NCBI GenBank assembly: GCA_045577615.1
Contig: JAZNIT010000036.1
Coordinates: forward strand, 1-64,000
From: RGIG2206 sp045577615
GTDB taxonomy: Bacteria; Bacillota; Clostridia; Oscillospirales; Acutalibacteraceae
Reading direction: 5' to 3'
DNA: 64,000 nucleotides
Positions within the stretch are counted from its first letter, which is position 1, and the number at the start of each line of letters is the position of its first letter. Of the stretch, positions 1-8,142 are shown piece by piece. Made by a program: the position numbers and the translations under genes. The notes under the pieces are model-generated. The model worked only from the letters and a program-made list of their open reading frames with translations, was not told the origin of the DNA and did no database searches.

Positions 1-2
1 TT

Positions 3-74
3 CATCTTTGAATGTCCTCCTTTTGGTGTTCCTTGCAGTTGCCAGACCGCAAGTCTATTCTACACCAAAAGGAG
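3..74 (-). promoter_or_regulatory. Leader hairpin covering the ribosome binding site of a gene running off the left edge
   Basis: On the minus strand an ATG lies at positions 5-3, preceded about 10 nt upstream by the strong Shine-Dalgarno AAAAGGAGG. That site is the 3' arm of a perfect 12-bp inverted repeat: CTCCTTTTGGTG at 17-28 and CACCAAAAGGAG at 63-74, with an inner 5-bp stem (CTTGC 33-37, GCAAG 51-55). The structure would bury the ribosome binding site, as in translational riboswitches, RNA thermometers or protein-controlled leaders. A further 8-bp hairpin lies upstream at 112-130. The gene has only five bases here and cannot be identified. No known riboswitch consensus was recognised. 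Confidence 0.5.
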
Positions 75-144
75 TTCTTTTTATATCCTCATCGCTAAAG
101 CTTTTTTCGCTCCACCGACATAGTCGGTGGTTGGGGACCAATAC

Positions 145-180
145 AAAAAACTCTGTTGGAATTTTCCAACAGAGTTTTTT
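145..180. terminator. Bidirectional intrinsic terminator
   Basis: A perfect 17-bp inverted repeat (145-161 and 164-180) starts with six A and ends with six T, so it can end transcripts on either strand. It lies just past the stop codon of the leftward flavoprotein gene and separates it from the leader at the window edge. Confidence 0.85.
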
Positions 181-188
181 ATTAGTTA

Positions 189-1391
189 TTACAGCTCTTT
201 TTCGTGCAGGATTACTCCTGCATTTTTTAATTTTGCCTGCAACTTGGTTATATCAAGGGCGGCGAAATCGTCGGTCATGGCGGCGGCCACTCCTGCTGCT
301 TGGCCTGTTACGGCACAGCATGGGATAACTCGCATTACATCCCACATATTATCGGTAACAGAAGTATTGCGGCCTGCGGTGATAAGATTTTTGCAATCGT
401 TACCGTAAAGGGTTGAGAAGGGTACCTCCCACACGGGGCCGCGGCGGCGCCAGTCGGACACCATTCCGATGCTATCCTTCACATAAGTATGCTCCTCTTT
501 AGTGTCGAGGGTGTAGGCACCTGCGATGCGGCGTGTCATCCGCACCTGAGGAACGGTGGCCATTGTGACGGGCATATAGCTTCTATCTTTTTGGCGCTGC
601 TCGGTCACGTCGTTGAGCATTATCCTGTGTGCATCCACAACTTGGTCGCTCACATCCTCGATGCCCGAATAACGCTTATTGTTAAGGCGCTCAACCTGAA
701 AATCCACCTTGCCCGCTACCTCGTCGGGAACATCGGCGGCACCTCTCATTCGAAGCATATAGCCATCCTTGTCCGACAAAGAATAGTGCCAAGCGGCAAG
801 AATATTGCCCTTGCCGTAATTCTCGGTGGCAACCCCTGCTCTTGCACAAATGTCGGCATCGCCCGTGCAATCCACAACGCTGCCAACCTTGACGGCAAAG
901 CGGCCCGACTTGTTCTCGCAAATAATATGGTCAATGTGCTTATCCTTAATATCAACGCCGCAGCAGAGGGTACCGTAGATAATCTCGACACCTGCCTTGA
1001 GCAGTTCTTTTTCGGCAAGCAGAGCAAAATACTGAGGATTAAAGCGCACCTCGTACCGCTCGTTCTTGGCGCGGGTTTCGACATCGTAATCGGCAAACCA
1101 ATGGACAGGATTTTTGGCCTCAATCAAATCATCGGTAACAGATAGGCGCAGCAGCTCCTCTGCAAGGCCGAAGGAAACCTGCTTGCCCATTCCGTCGCAA
1201 AGGGGCAGATAGATGGTGATAAGGCCTGCGGTGGCAAGGCCGCCAAGCATATATTCACGCTCGGCTAGTATAACCTTGGCTCCCTCTCGGGCGGCTGCCA
1301 AGGCGGCTGCTATGCCTGCAATACCGCCGCCTGCGACAAATACGTCGCAGTTTTTTGTTACTTTGGTCTGAATGCTCTCGCAAATTTTCAT
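189..1391 (-). CDS. FAD-dependent oxidoreductase (FAD_oxidored family)
   Basis: This 400-residue protein has an N-terminal Rossmann fold with a GxGxxG dinucleotide-binding motif (G21, G23, G26), a glutamate at the end of the second strand (LAERE) and a GGLA segment near residue 50, as in flavoproteins of the FAD_oxidored (PF12831) group. A late stretch, ITAGRNTSVTD, followed by CCAVTGQAAG matches the family's C-terminal FAD-contact region. The substrate cannot be read from sequence. The ATG at 1391 was chosen because the AGGTG ribosome binding site is 6 nt ahead; a GTG three codons upstream overlaps that site. Single gene, ended by the hairpin at 145-180. Confidence 0.85.
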   Translation of the reverse strand: MKICESIQTKVTKNCDVFVAGGGIAGIAAALAAAREGAKVILAEREYMLGGLATAGLITIYLPLCDGMGKQVSFGLAEELLRLSVTDDLIEAKNPVHWFADYDVETRAKNERYEVRFNPQYFALLAEKELLKAGVEIIYGTLCCGVDIKDKHIDHIICENKSGRFAVKVGSVVDCTGDADICARAGVATENYGKGNILAAWHYSLSDKDGYMLRMRGAADVPDEVAGKVDFQVERLNNKRYSGIEDVSDQVVDAHRIMLNDVTEQRQKDRSYMPVTMATVPQVRMTRRIAGAYTLDTKEEHTYVKDSIGMVSDWRRRGPVWEVPFSTLYGNDCKNLITAGRNTSVTDNMWDVMRVIPCCAVTGQAAGVAAAMTDDFAALDITKLQAKLKNAGVILHEKEL

Positions 1392-1515
1392 AAGCGTCAC
1401 CTGTTTTTTTATTTATATTTGCATTATACACAAAATCCCCTCTACCGTCAATGGATAATCGTCGGTCGGGCGCATATAAATAATATCAAAGCAATTTAAA
1501 AGGAGTGTGTATGCA

Positions 1516-2082
1516 ATGCCCACGGATTTTGAAAAATTGGTTGAGCAATATACAAGGCAGCTGATGGAGTATCACAAAAAGCACCCACAACCCGAAAATA
1601 CTCCTGCCGCACCCTTCACAGAGCCCAATCAGCCTGTGGAGATGCCTATTATTCTTCCTGGTGAGCCGATGCCCATCAGCGAGCCGCCTCCTCTGCCTCC
1701 TATTCAAAGCGAGGGAGAGGAATACATATCAGCTGAGTTGTCGGACATTCCCGAGGCTGATGAGTCGGGGTATCTGCAGGTTCGTGCTTTCACCGCCGAC
1801 AAAGCCCTGCCCGTTGAGGGCGCTCTTGTGACCGTCACCACCAATGAGGGTGTGCTTACTGCTACCCTTCTCACCGACCGAGACGGTATGACCGACGTCA
1901 TTACCCTTAAAGCGGCGCCAAGCGCGCCCACCGATTTTGAAGAGATTACATCCCCCAACACCTGCTCTGTTGAGGTGGTTAAGGATGGGTTTTTACCCTT
2001 CAAAAGTGAGAGTGTGCCCATTTTTAGCGGTTTGACCAATCTTGTGAGCGCGCAGCTTATTCCGCTGCCCGAGCTTGAGTAA
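1516..2082 (+). CDS. Carboxypeptidase-regulatory-like domain protein of a sporulation/envelope cluster
   Basis: This 188-residue protein has a charged N-terminus, a proline/glutamate-rich linker (roughly residues 20-70) and a C-terminal beta-sandwich-like domain (about 85-185). The pattern VRAFTADKALPVEGALVTV followed by LTDRDGMTDVITL is typical of CarboxypepD_reg-type or SpaA-like folds. No catalytic residues are evident and no signal peptide is seen. It sits 12 bp upstream of the peptidoglycan-binding gene and is probably cotranscribed with it and spoVB. The ATG at 1516 lies 10 nt after AAAAGGAG; the upstream GTG at 1507 is too close. Function is inferred only from neighbours. Confidence 0.6.
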   Translation: MPTDFEKLVEQYTRQLMEYHKKHPQPENTPAAPFTEPNQPVEMPIILPGEPMPISEPPPLPPIQSEGEEYISAELSDIPEADESGYLQVRAFTADKALPVEGALVTVTTNEGVLTATLLTDRDGMTDVITLKAAPSAPTDFEEITSPNTCSVEVVKDGFLPFKSESVPIFSGLTNLVSAQLIPLPELE

Positions 2083-2094
2083 GGGGGTGGCAGA

Positions 2095-3435
2095 GTGGCC
2101 ATTCAACCCATTATTCCCGAAAGCATTGTGGTGCATTTGGGGCCGCCCTCCTCTGATGCGCCCAACGTGACGGTCAGCTTTCCCGACTACATAAAGAACG
2201 TTGCATCGGGGGAGATTTATCCCACATGGCCCGAAAGTGCGCTGCGCGCCAACATTTATGCGCAGATTTCCTTTGCCCTTAACCGAATTTATACCGAATG
2301 GTATCGGTCGCAGGGGTACGATTTTGATATAACCTCGTCCACCGCATTCGACCAATCCTATGCTCAGGACAGAGGTGTTTTTGACAACATTTCGTTAATT
2401 GTTGACGATATTTTTAACAGCTATGTGCGGCGGCAGGGCAGCACGGAGCCTCTTTTTACCGCCTATTGCAGCGGTAGGGGTGTGGACTGTGAGGGGCTTA
2501 AGCAATGGGACACGGTTGACCTTGCAGAGCAGGGGCTGGGCCCCTATGAGATTTTGCAATATTATTATGGTGACGACATCGACATTGTGTCAGGGGCGCC
2601 CGTTGCCGTCAACACCCCCTCATACCCCGGCATCCCTTTGCGGGAGGGGGACGTGGGCAACGACGTGCAGCTGATGCAGGTGCGACTTAACCGCATTGCG
2701 CGAAACTACCCCGGTATACCCACCATACCCAAGGCGGACGGAATATTTGGCTCTCGCACCACCGCCGCCGTCAAGCGGTTTCAGCAGGTGTTTGGGCTGA
2801 CCGACGACGGCATCGTGGGCAACGCCACTTGGTACAGAATCGCCTATATTTATGCCTCGGTCAAGCGCCTTGCCGAGCTTGACAGCGAGGGCATTGCTAT
2901 GGGTGAGATACCTCAAACCTTTGCTAAGGTGCTGCGCCCCGGGGACAGTGGCGACGATATTCGCGTGCTTCAATACTATCTGCGCGTGATTGCTCAATAT
3001 AACGATTTTATCCCTAAGCTCACTATGAACGGACAGTTTGACCAAGCCACCGAGGATGCTGTGCGCGCCTTTCAGCGTTATGCCAATCTTGACCAAGACG
3101 GCATTGTGGGGCGTGCTACCTGGAATGAAATCTACCGCACCTATAGAGGCATCGTAGCCTCCTCTCCCGTTGGGGAGGAGGGTCTGCCTCTTTATCCCGG
3201 CGGTGTGCTTCGCTTTGGTGCTACGGGCGAAAGTGTGCGGACTATTCAGCAGTGGCTGCAGGTGCTCAGTCAGACCTATACCGATATTCCGTCGGTGGAG
3301 GTTGATGGTGTGTTCGGTGAATCGACCGACCGCGCTGTAAGGGCTTTTCAGCAGCGCTTCGGCATTACTCCCAACGGAGTGGTTGGGGCAGTGACCTGGG
3401 ATGCAATGGCGTCGGCATATGACGATTTGAGGTGA
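2095..3435 (+). CDS. SpoIID-like protein with three peptidoglycan-binding repeats
   Basis: This 446-residue protein has an N-terminal part (about 25-165) that resembles the SpoIID/LytB fold, with YAQISFALNRIY, FDITSSTAFDQ and TAYCSGRG segments in the expected order. Three PG_binding_1 domains follow at about 180-250, 280-345 and 370-440, each with the GDxGxxVxxxQ...DGxFGxxTxxAVxxFQ...G...TW pattern. The lack of a recognised hydrolase suggests a role in binding or remodelling the spore cortex. The GTG start is preceded by GGGGGTGG. The next gene, a SpoVB homologue, begins 4 nt after the stop, which supports a sporulation role. Confidence 0.75.
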   Translation: MAIQPIIPESIVVHLGPPSSDAPNVTVSFPDYIKNVASGEIYPTWPESALRANIYAQISFALNRIYTEWYRSQGYDFDITSSTAFDQSYAQDRGVFDNISLIVDDIFNSYVRRQGSTEPLFTAYCSGRGVDCEGLKQWDTVDLAEQGLGPYEILQYYYGDDIDIVSGAPVAVNTPSYPGIPLREGDVGNDVQLMQVRLNRIARNYPGIPTIPKADGIFGSRTTAAVKRFQQVFGLTDDGIVGNATWYRIAYIYASVKRLAELDSEGIAMGEIPQTFAKVLRPGDSGDDIRVLQYYLRVIAQYNDFIPKLTMNGQFDQATEDAVRAFQRYANLDQDGIVGRATWNEIYRTYRGIVASSPVGEEGLPLYPGGVLRFGATGESVRTIQQWLQVLSQTYTDIPSVEVDGVFGESTDRAVRAFQQRFGITPNGVVGAVTWDAMASAYDDLR

Positions 3436-3439
3436 TAGG

Positions 3440-4951
3440 GTGGCGGACGTGAAATTCAAGGCAGGTCGGTTTTTTAAAAACGCCGCCATTCTCACCCTCA
3501 CCTCTTTGATATTGCGGCTGCTTGGGATGCTTTTCAGAATTTGGCTTGCCAACGCCATCGGCAGCGAGGGTATGGGACTTTATCAGCTGATTTTGTCCTT
3601 TTATATGCTTGCTGCCACCTTTGCAGGCAGCGGCATCACCACCGCAGTAACCCGACTTGTAAGCGAGGCCTTATCTTGCTCTAAGCGCAGGGCGGTGGGG
3701 CGGATTATGGGGCGCGGCATAACTATTGCACTGGCGCTTGCGGTTGTATCGTCGGCAGCGGTGGTTATTTTTGCCCGACCCATCGCCGCCTTATGGATTA
3801 AAGACCCACGCGCCGAGTTGAGTCTTAAGCTGTTGGCGCTTTCTCTGCCCTTTATGGCGGTGTCGGCCTGTGTGAAGGGCTACTTTGTGGCCTATAGGCA
3901 GGTGGTAACTCCGTCGTTGGCGGTGCTGCTTGAGCAGACGGTTCGTATGGCCGTTATTCTTGGGGTGATGGGGCAAATTGCTCACACCGATTTGAGCCTT
4001 GCCTGCGCCATTATCATTTTCGGCGACGGTGTAGCTGAGGCAGTATCCTGCATTTACTCGGTGGTTGGGTATAAAATTCACCGAAAAAAGCAAGGTGTGA
4101 GCCTTGCCAAAGAGGAGGATATGACGGGGGTTGCACGTAATCTGCTGCGAATTGGCGCGCCCATTACCGCAGGCCGTTATCTCACCACGGGGTTGCGTAC
4201 TGCCGAAAGTATGATGGTGCCCTTTTACCTTGCTGCCTTTTGCGGTGACAAAGGCTTGGCACTCTCTCAATATGGCAACCTTAAAGGGATGGCTTTGCCG
4301 CTAATCTTCTTTCCTGCCTCCTTTTTATCCTCACTTGCCACGCTGACGGTGCCCGAGCTTTCGGGTGCCGCTGCTAAAGGCGACCGCATAACCATAAGCA
4401 GGTCGGTGAGCAGGCTTTTATCGGTCACTGCCGCCGCTTCCCTGCTTATCGGTGGGATTTTTGCCCTTTTCGGCAGGGATATCAGCCGCCTGCTTTATAC
4501 CGAGGGTGAGGTTGGATTTTTTGTTCAGGTGTTGGCTCCCCTTGTGCCGCTGATGTACCTTGAAAGCATTGCTACGGGGTGCTTGCAGGGGCTTGATTGC
4601 CAGAACGATTTGTTTAAGTTTAACCTTATTGACGGAGTGGTGCGCCTTGCGCTGATTGTTATTGCGCTTGGCTCAACGGGTATCAAGGGCTTTGTTTTAA
4701 TTATGGCGGCAAGCAACATTCTTACCTGCTTTTTGTGCCTTGCAAGGCTGATAAAAAAGGCTGAGGTGCATTTTGACCTTGCCAAATGGATTGGCGCGCC
4801 CCTTGTTGCGCTGGTGCCTGCTTTGGCGGTGGGATACCTGGCAGGGCAGATATTTTCGGCTGCTCCGCTTATTATAAAAGTTGGGGCAGAATGCCTTGCA
4901 AGCAGTGCGGTTTACCTTGCCTTTCAAATAAAAAAGGCTCGCAGTATCTAA
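3440..4951 (+). CDS. spoVB: SpoVB-type polysaccharide/lipid II flippase (MOP superfamily)
   Basis: This 503-residue, strongly hydrophobic protein has about 14 predicted membrane segments. Its start, in which FFKNAAILTLTSLILRLLGMLFRIWLA can be read in pieces, and the GxxGMGLYQLI loop are typical of the SpoVB/MurJ-like branch of the polysaccharide export family. SpoVB is needed for cortex peptidoglycan synthesis in Bacillus, probably as a flippase of lipid-linked precursors. The GTG start lies 4 bp after the preceding gene, so translation is probably coupled. The stop codon sits inside the terminator at 4932-4964. The paralogues SpoVB and YtgP/MurJ-like cannot be told apart with certainty. Confidence 0.8.
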   Translation: MADVKFKAGRFFKNAAILTLTSLILRLLGMLFRIWLANAIGSEGMGLYQLILSFYMLAATFAGSGITTAVTRLVSEALSCSKRRAVGRIMGRGITIALALAVVSSAAVVIFARPIAALWIKDPRAELSLKLLALSLPFMAVSACVKGYFVAYRQVVTPSLAVLLEQTVRMAVILGVMGQIAHTDLSLACAIIIFGDGVAEAVSCIYSVVGYKIHRKKQGVSLAKEEDMTGVARNLLRIGAPITAGRYLTTGLRTAESMMVPFYLAAFCGDKGLALSQYGNLKGMALPLIFFPASFLSSLATLTVPELSGAAAKGDRITISRSVSRLLSVTAAASLLIGGIFALFGRDISRLLYTEGEVGFFVQVLAPLVPLMYLESIATGCLQGLDCQNDLFKFNLIDGVVRLALIVIALGSTGIKGFVLIMAASNILTCFLCLARLIKKAEVHFDLAKWIGAPLVALVPALAVGYLAGQIFSAAPLIIKVGAECLASSAVYLAFQIKKARSI

Positions 4952-4964
4952 CTGCGAGTCTTTT
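4932..4964. terminator. Bidirectional terminator between converging genes
   Basis: Stem 932-945 pairs with 951-964 (GCTCGCAGT with ACTGCGAGT plus flanking A/T runs). It overlaps the last codons of the flippase gene and ends just before the stop of the leftward SDR gene at 4967. Confidence 0.75.
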
Positions 4965-4966
4965 GA

Positions 4967-5776
4967 TTATTCCTCTGCCATTGCTTTTCTTTTAAGCTCG
5001 TTGAGAAGTTGGGGGTACAGTTGGCAGCTCATACCGCCGTCAAGAATCAGTTCAGAGCCTGTCACGTTTTTGGACAGGTCGGTGCCGAAATACCAACAGG
5101 CGTTGGCCAAATCTTCAAAATCGGAGATGTCGCCGATGGGAGTAAGAGTGCCGTTAACAATCTGCTTGCTGCCCATCTGTACCCAGCGCTCGGTTTTGAT
5201 GGTGCCGGGCAGCACTACATTGCAACGAATGCCGTAGGGACCAAGGTCAACTGCAAGCGCCTTTGAAAGGGAATTGATGCCGCCCTTTGATGCGGAGTAG
5301 GCGGCGCGGTTGGGAATGGCTCTGTAAGCGGTGTTGGAGCTGATGAAAACCACCGAGCCCTTATGCTGCTCTCTCATTCTTATAGCAGCCTGACGGATGA
5401 TGGTGAAATTCCATACAAGGTTGGTTTCGAAAACCTCACCAAACTCCTCTGCAGGGACAGTCCAAAAATCCTGACCTGCGCCCGGATTTTCGGGGCGGAA
5501 CCCCATGTTTGCGGCGTTGAGAATGACCGTTTCAACAAAGCGGCCCGATGCGTCGATATCCTTAAAAATATTGATAATCTGAGCCTCGTTGCGGATGTTG
5601 CACTCGTAGCCCTTGGCATAAACGCCATAGGTTTCGGCAAGCTTTTGGGCTGCAATCTCTGCAGAGTTTTGGTCGCGGCTTGTGATAAATACGTCCCAGC
5701 CATTTGATGCGAAAAGCTCGGCGATGCCGTAGCCTGTGCCACGATGTGCGCCTGTTATAAATACTGCTTTTTTCAT
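4967..5776 (-). CDS. Short-chain dehydrogenase/reductase (SDR family)
   Basis: This 269-residue classical SDR has the cofactor motif TGAHRGTG (residues 8-15), the NAA motif (LNAAN) after strand 4, catalytic Ser in FISSN and the YSASK catalytic Tyr-Lys pair near residue 160. The PG segment and C-terminal LILDGGM are normal for the family. The substrate is unknown. It is clearly paralogous to the SDR at 26220-26987: both share ITGxxxxTG, LFAS(N/K)GWDV and a (Y)GVxAKGY block. An isolated leftward gene with an A-rich 90-bp upstream region. Confidence 0.85.
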   Translation of the reverse strand: MKKAVFITGAHRGTGYGIAELFASNGWDVFITSRDQNSAEIAAQKLAETYGVYAKGYECNIRNEAQIINIFKDIDASGRFVETVILNAANMGFRPENPGAGQDFWTVPAEEFGEVFETNLVWNFTIIRQAAIRMREQHKGSVVFISSNTAYRAIPNRAAYSASKGGINSLSKALAVDLGPYGIRCNVVLPGTIKTERWVQMGSKQIVNGTLTPIGDISDFEDLANACWYFGTDLSKNVTGSELILDGGMSCQLYPQLLNELKRKAMAEE

Positions 5777-5867
5777 ATTTACACCTCTGCTTTTTTCTAA
5801 TCAAATAGTAACGATTTTAAGCCCATTGTTCAATAAAACATTTTAACCAAAAATGATGTTTTTTTAA

Positions 5868-6383
5868 TCATTTAAACTCGGTTTCGGTGATAAATGAAAA
5901 ATTGGCGCTTTCACCCACTATGTAATAATCCACCTGAACATCCTTTTCGGGGTTATCAAGATAAAAGAATGCGGTGCCTGAATGGTCGGAGCGCACATCC
6001 CCTGCAATTTTGCCGTCGATGGCCACAAGGAAGGAAAAGTTGCCTGAATGAACCTTATAGCTTATCAGCGCCACATTTATTTTGGAGCCCTTGGGAACGG
6101 TGGCGGAATGAAGCTTTTGAACGCCCGTGAATTTTTTGGATGAGTATTTGGTGCCTAAATGTATGCCCTCGAAGCTTGCATCCTTTTGGGAAACTTTGCC
6201 GCGAGAGTTATAGGTACCGCCCACTATATCCTCTTCATCAATGCACTGAATGGCATAGTTGTAACGGCCGTTGGTATCGCTGATATGGCCTATAGAGCCA
6301 ACTAAAAAGCCAATAAGGCCCAATGCTGCCATAATAGGAATGACAATTAGCGATATGTTTCTGATTATTCGCAACACAACCAT
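5868..6383 (-). CDS. Small membrane-anchored protein of unknown function
   Basis: This 171-residue protein has one N-terminal membrane segment (about 8-30, IVIPIMAALGLIGFLVG) and a beta-rich extracytoplasmic domain. The family was not recognised. It starts 3 bp after the sfsA stop with AGGAGG spanning the sfsA end, so it is cotranscribed and probably coupled to sfsA. No catalytic motif or lipobox is seen. Confidence 0.6.
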   Translation of the reverse strand: MVVLRIIRNISLIVIPIMAALGLIGFLVGSIGHISDTNGRYNYAIQCIDEEDIVGGTYNSRGKVSQKDASFEGIHLGTKYSSKKFTGVQKLHSATVPKGSKINVALISYKVHSGNFSFLVAIDGKIAGDVRSDHSGTAFFYLDNPEKDVQVDYYIVGESANFSFITETEFK

Positions 6384-6385
6384 AT

Positions 6386-7090
6386 TTAATCCTCCTGAAT
6401 TGATATTTTGACCAACTCGTCAGCTGTGACGGTGGGGTGATTTACTATGCAATCCACAGCGAGAAGCTGCACGCCCTTCTTTGCGGCGCGGCGCAAACTG
6501 TCGCCGAACTCGGGATGGGTGGCATCGTTGGGCTTAAACAGGGTGACACCCTTCATTTGAATGACGAAAAGTATATATGCTTCGTACCCCTCATCAATAG
6601 CGGCGGCAAGCTCGTTGACGTGCTTTACCCCACGAAGGGTTGGGGCGTCGGGAAACATTGCCACTCCGTCATGCTCCAGAGTGACGCCCTTGACCTCTAA
6701 AAAGGCCTTGCGCTGCCCGTCGCATATATAAAAGTCAAATCGGGATTTGCCGTGGGTATACTCTCTGCGGTAGGTGGCGTTTGCCGAAAAAAGTCCGCTG
6801 ACCTTAAGCCATTCCTCTGCAATTTGGTTGGGAGCCTGAGAGTCCATATTTATTATAAGCGGCGGCTTGCCCTGCCGCTCTTTTTTGACGCCCACAAGGT
6901 CGTAGGCTGTGCGGCGGTTGAGATTGGTCGATTGCTCAAGCCACACGGTAGCGTCGGGAAGAAGCAGCTCTTTGCAGCGGCCCGTGTTTTTGACGTGCAC
7001 CACTTGGGGCTGACCGTCAACCTCTACGTTAGCAATAAAACGGTTGGGGCGGCTTATGAATTTGCCTTGCACAATTTTGCCGTATCGCAT
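6386..7090 (-). CDS. sfsA: DNA/RNA nuclease SfsA-like protein
   Basis: This 234-residue protein has the length and motifs of SfsA. The N-terminal OB-like part contains FIANVEVDG and HVKNTGRCKELL, and a nuclease-like core contains SRFDFY followed by AFLEVKGVTL, which gives the acidic residue plus ExK pattern of the PD-(D/E)XK fold. The C-terminal HVNELAAAIDEG block is also typical. In Escherichia coli SfsA was first linked to sugar fermentation and the family is annotated as a DNA-binding nuclease; its physiological role is poorly defined. It is first in a two-gene unit with its own promoter at 7112-7140, divergent from the DUF2156 gene. Confidence 0.85.
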   Translation of the reverse strand: MRYGKIVQGKFISRPNRFIANVEVDGQPQVVHVKNTGRCKELLLPDATVWLEQSTNLNRRTAYDLVGVKKERQGKPPLIINMDSQAPNQIAEEWLKVSGLFSANATYRREYTHGKSRFDFYICDGQRKAFLEVKGVTLEHDGVAMFPDAPTLRGVKHVNELAAAIDEGYEAYILFVIQMKGVTLFKPNDATHPEFGDSLRRAAKKGVQLLAVDCIVNHPTVTADELVKISIQED

Positions 7091-7111
7091 TATCCCACCC
7101 CCTTTTGTATA

Positions 7112-7140
7112 ATACTATACCATAGCCGTACATTTTGCAA
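7112..7140 (-). promoter_or_regulatory. Sigma-A-type promoter of sfsA
   Basis: On the minus strand -35 TTGCAA (7135-7140) and -10 TAGTAT (7112-7117) are separated by 17 bp, upstream of the sfsA ATG at 7090. Confidence 0.6.
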
Positions 7141-7161
7141 GGTTTGTTATATTATTTGCAC

Positions 7162-7190
7162 TTGTATCCCCCGTTTTGCAGGTGTATAAT
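7162..7190 (+). promoter_or_regulatory. Sigma-A-type promoter of the DUF2156 gene
   Basis: -35 TTGTAT (7162-7167), a 17-bp spacer and consensus -10 TATAAT (7185-7190), 36 bp upstream of the chosen ATG. It also argues against translation beginning at 7193, which would lie at or before the transcription start. Confidence 0.6.
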
Positions 7191-7225
7191 ATGTGTATAC
7201 TTTACCGCCTTTGAGGAGCAACAGA

Positions 7226-8101
7226 ATGCAATTTAACCTTTTAACCGACCTGCATGTAGATATATGCCGCCCGTTTTTTGAGTTGACAAGCCATCCCACC
7301 TGCGATTACACAGTGGGTGGAGTTTTTATGTGGCGCGACCTGTACGATATTGAATTTGCCATAGATGAGGACGCCCTTTTTATCCGCTACCACGAGGAGG
7401 GCGGCGATATTTATTATGGCTTGCCCATTTGCAAAGACGTGGCCTCAGGGGTGAAAAAACTCATTGCTCACGAAAAGGAGCAGGGCAGCAATATAATCCG
7501 CTTTTGTGCTATCCCGACCGAGTATACCCACTGCTTTGAGGGGCTTCAGGTGGTCAACTCTTACCCACAGACGGAGCTTTTTGACTACCTTTATTCGTCC
7601 GAAGATTTAATCAACCTTTCGGGCAAAAGGTTCGGGGGTCAGCGCAATCTTATAAGTCAGTTTGGCCGCCTTTTCCCCGACGGAAAATTTGAGGTGCTGA
7701 GTGAAGATAACCTTGACGAGGTGCGCGAGTTTTTTGACAGTTTTTCGTTGGCCGATTTGAACGAGGATAAAAACGCCGAAAACAATCTTGTGCGCCGGGT
7801 GCTTGAAAAGGATGACTTGTATGGAATGTTCGGCGGTGTGCTTTATGCCGAGGGCAAGGTGGTTGGATTTTCGGCAGGTGAGATTTTGGGAGATACCCTT
7901 TACGTTCACATTGAAAAGGCCGACCGCAACGTGAAGGGGGCTTATCAAACCCTTAACAACCGCTTTGCCGCTCACTTTGGCAAGGGCGTGCAGTTTATCA
8001 ACCGCGAGGATGACACGGGAGATTTGGGCCTGCGCAAGGCAAAGCTTGCATATCATCCCATACGGTTGCTTGAAAAATTTGTGTTTGAAATTGAGATATA
8101 A
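7226..8101 (+). CDS. DUF2156 (phosphatidylglycerol lysyltransferase C-domain-like) protein
   Basis: This 291-residue soluble protein resembles DUF2156/LPG_synthase_C proteins, which have two GNAT-like folds and lack the MprF membrane part. Features include an N-terminal segment with GVFMWRDLYDIEFA, a KRFGGQRNLISQF region typical of the family's nucleotide/aminoacyl-binding part, and a C-terminal EDDTGDLGLRKAKLAYHPIRLLEKF block that ends these proteins. The reaction is probably acyl or aminoacyl transfer, but the acceptor is unknown. The ATG at 7226 is preceded by GAGGAG 7 nt away. The gene is monocistronic, between its own promoter and the terminator at 8105. Confidence 0.75.
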   Translation: MQFNLLTDLHVDICRPFFELTSHPTCDYTVGGVFMWRDLYDIEFAIDEDALFIRYHEEGGDIYYGLPICKDVASGVKKLIAHEKEQGSNIIRFCAIPTEYTHCFEGLQVVNSYPQTELFDYLYSSEDLINLSGKRFGGQRNLISQFGRLFPDGKFEVLSEDNLDEVREFFDSFSLADLNEDKNAENNLVRRVLEKDDLYGMFGGVLYAEGKVVGFSAGEILGDTLYVHIEKADRNVKGAYQTLNNRFAAHFGKGVQFINREDDTGDLGLRKAKLAYHPIRLLEKFVFEIEI

Positions 8102-8104
8102 ATC

Positions 8105-8142
8105 AAAGCCTATGTGTGCATTGGCACACATAGGCTTTTTTT
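8105..8142. terminator. Bidirectional terminator shared by converging genes
   Basis: A perfect 15-bp stem (105-119 with 124-138 of this kilobase) is followed by a T run, and the A run on the other side serves the minus strand. It ends both the DUF2156 gene and the hemZ operon. Confidence 0.85.

Noticed and set aside
2620..3558. 312-codon leftward frame across the peptidoglycan-binding gene
   Set aside because: Antisense shadow of a gene with three recognisable PG-binding repeats.
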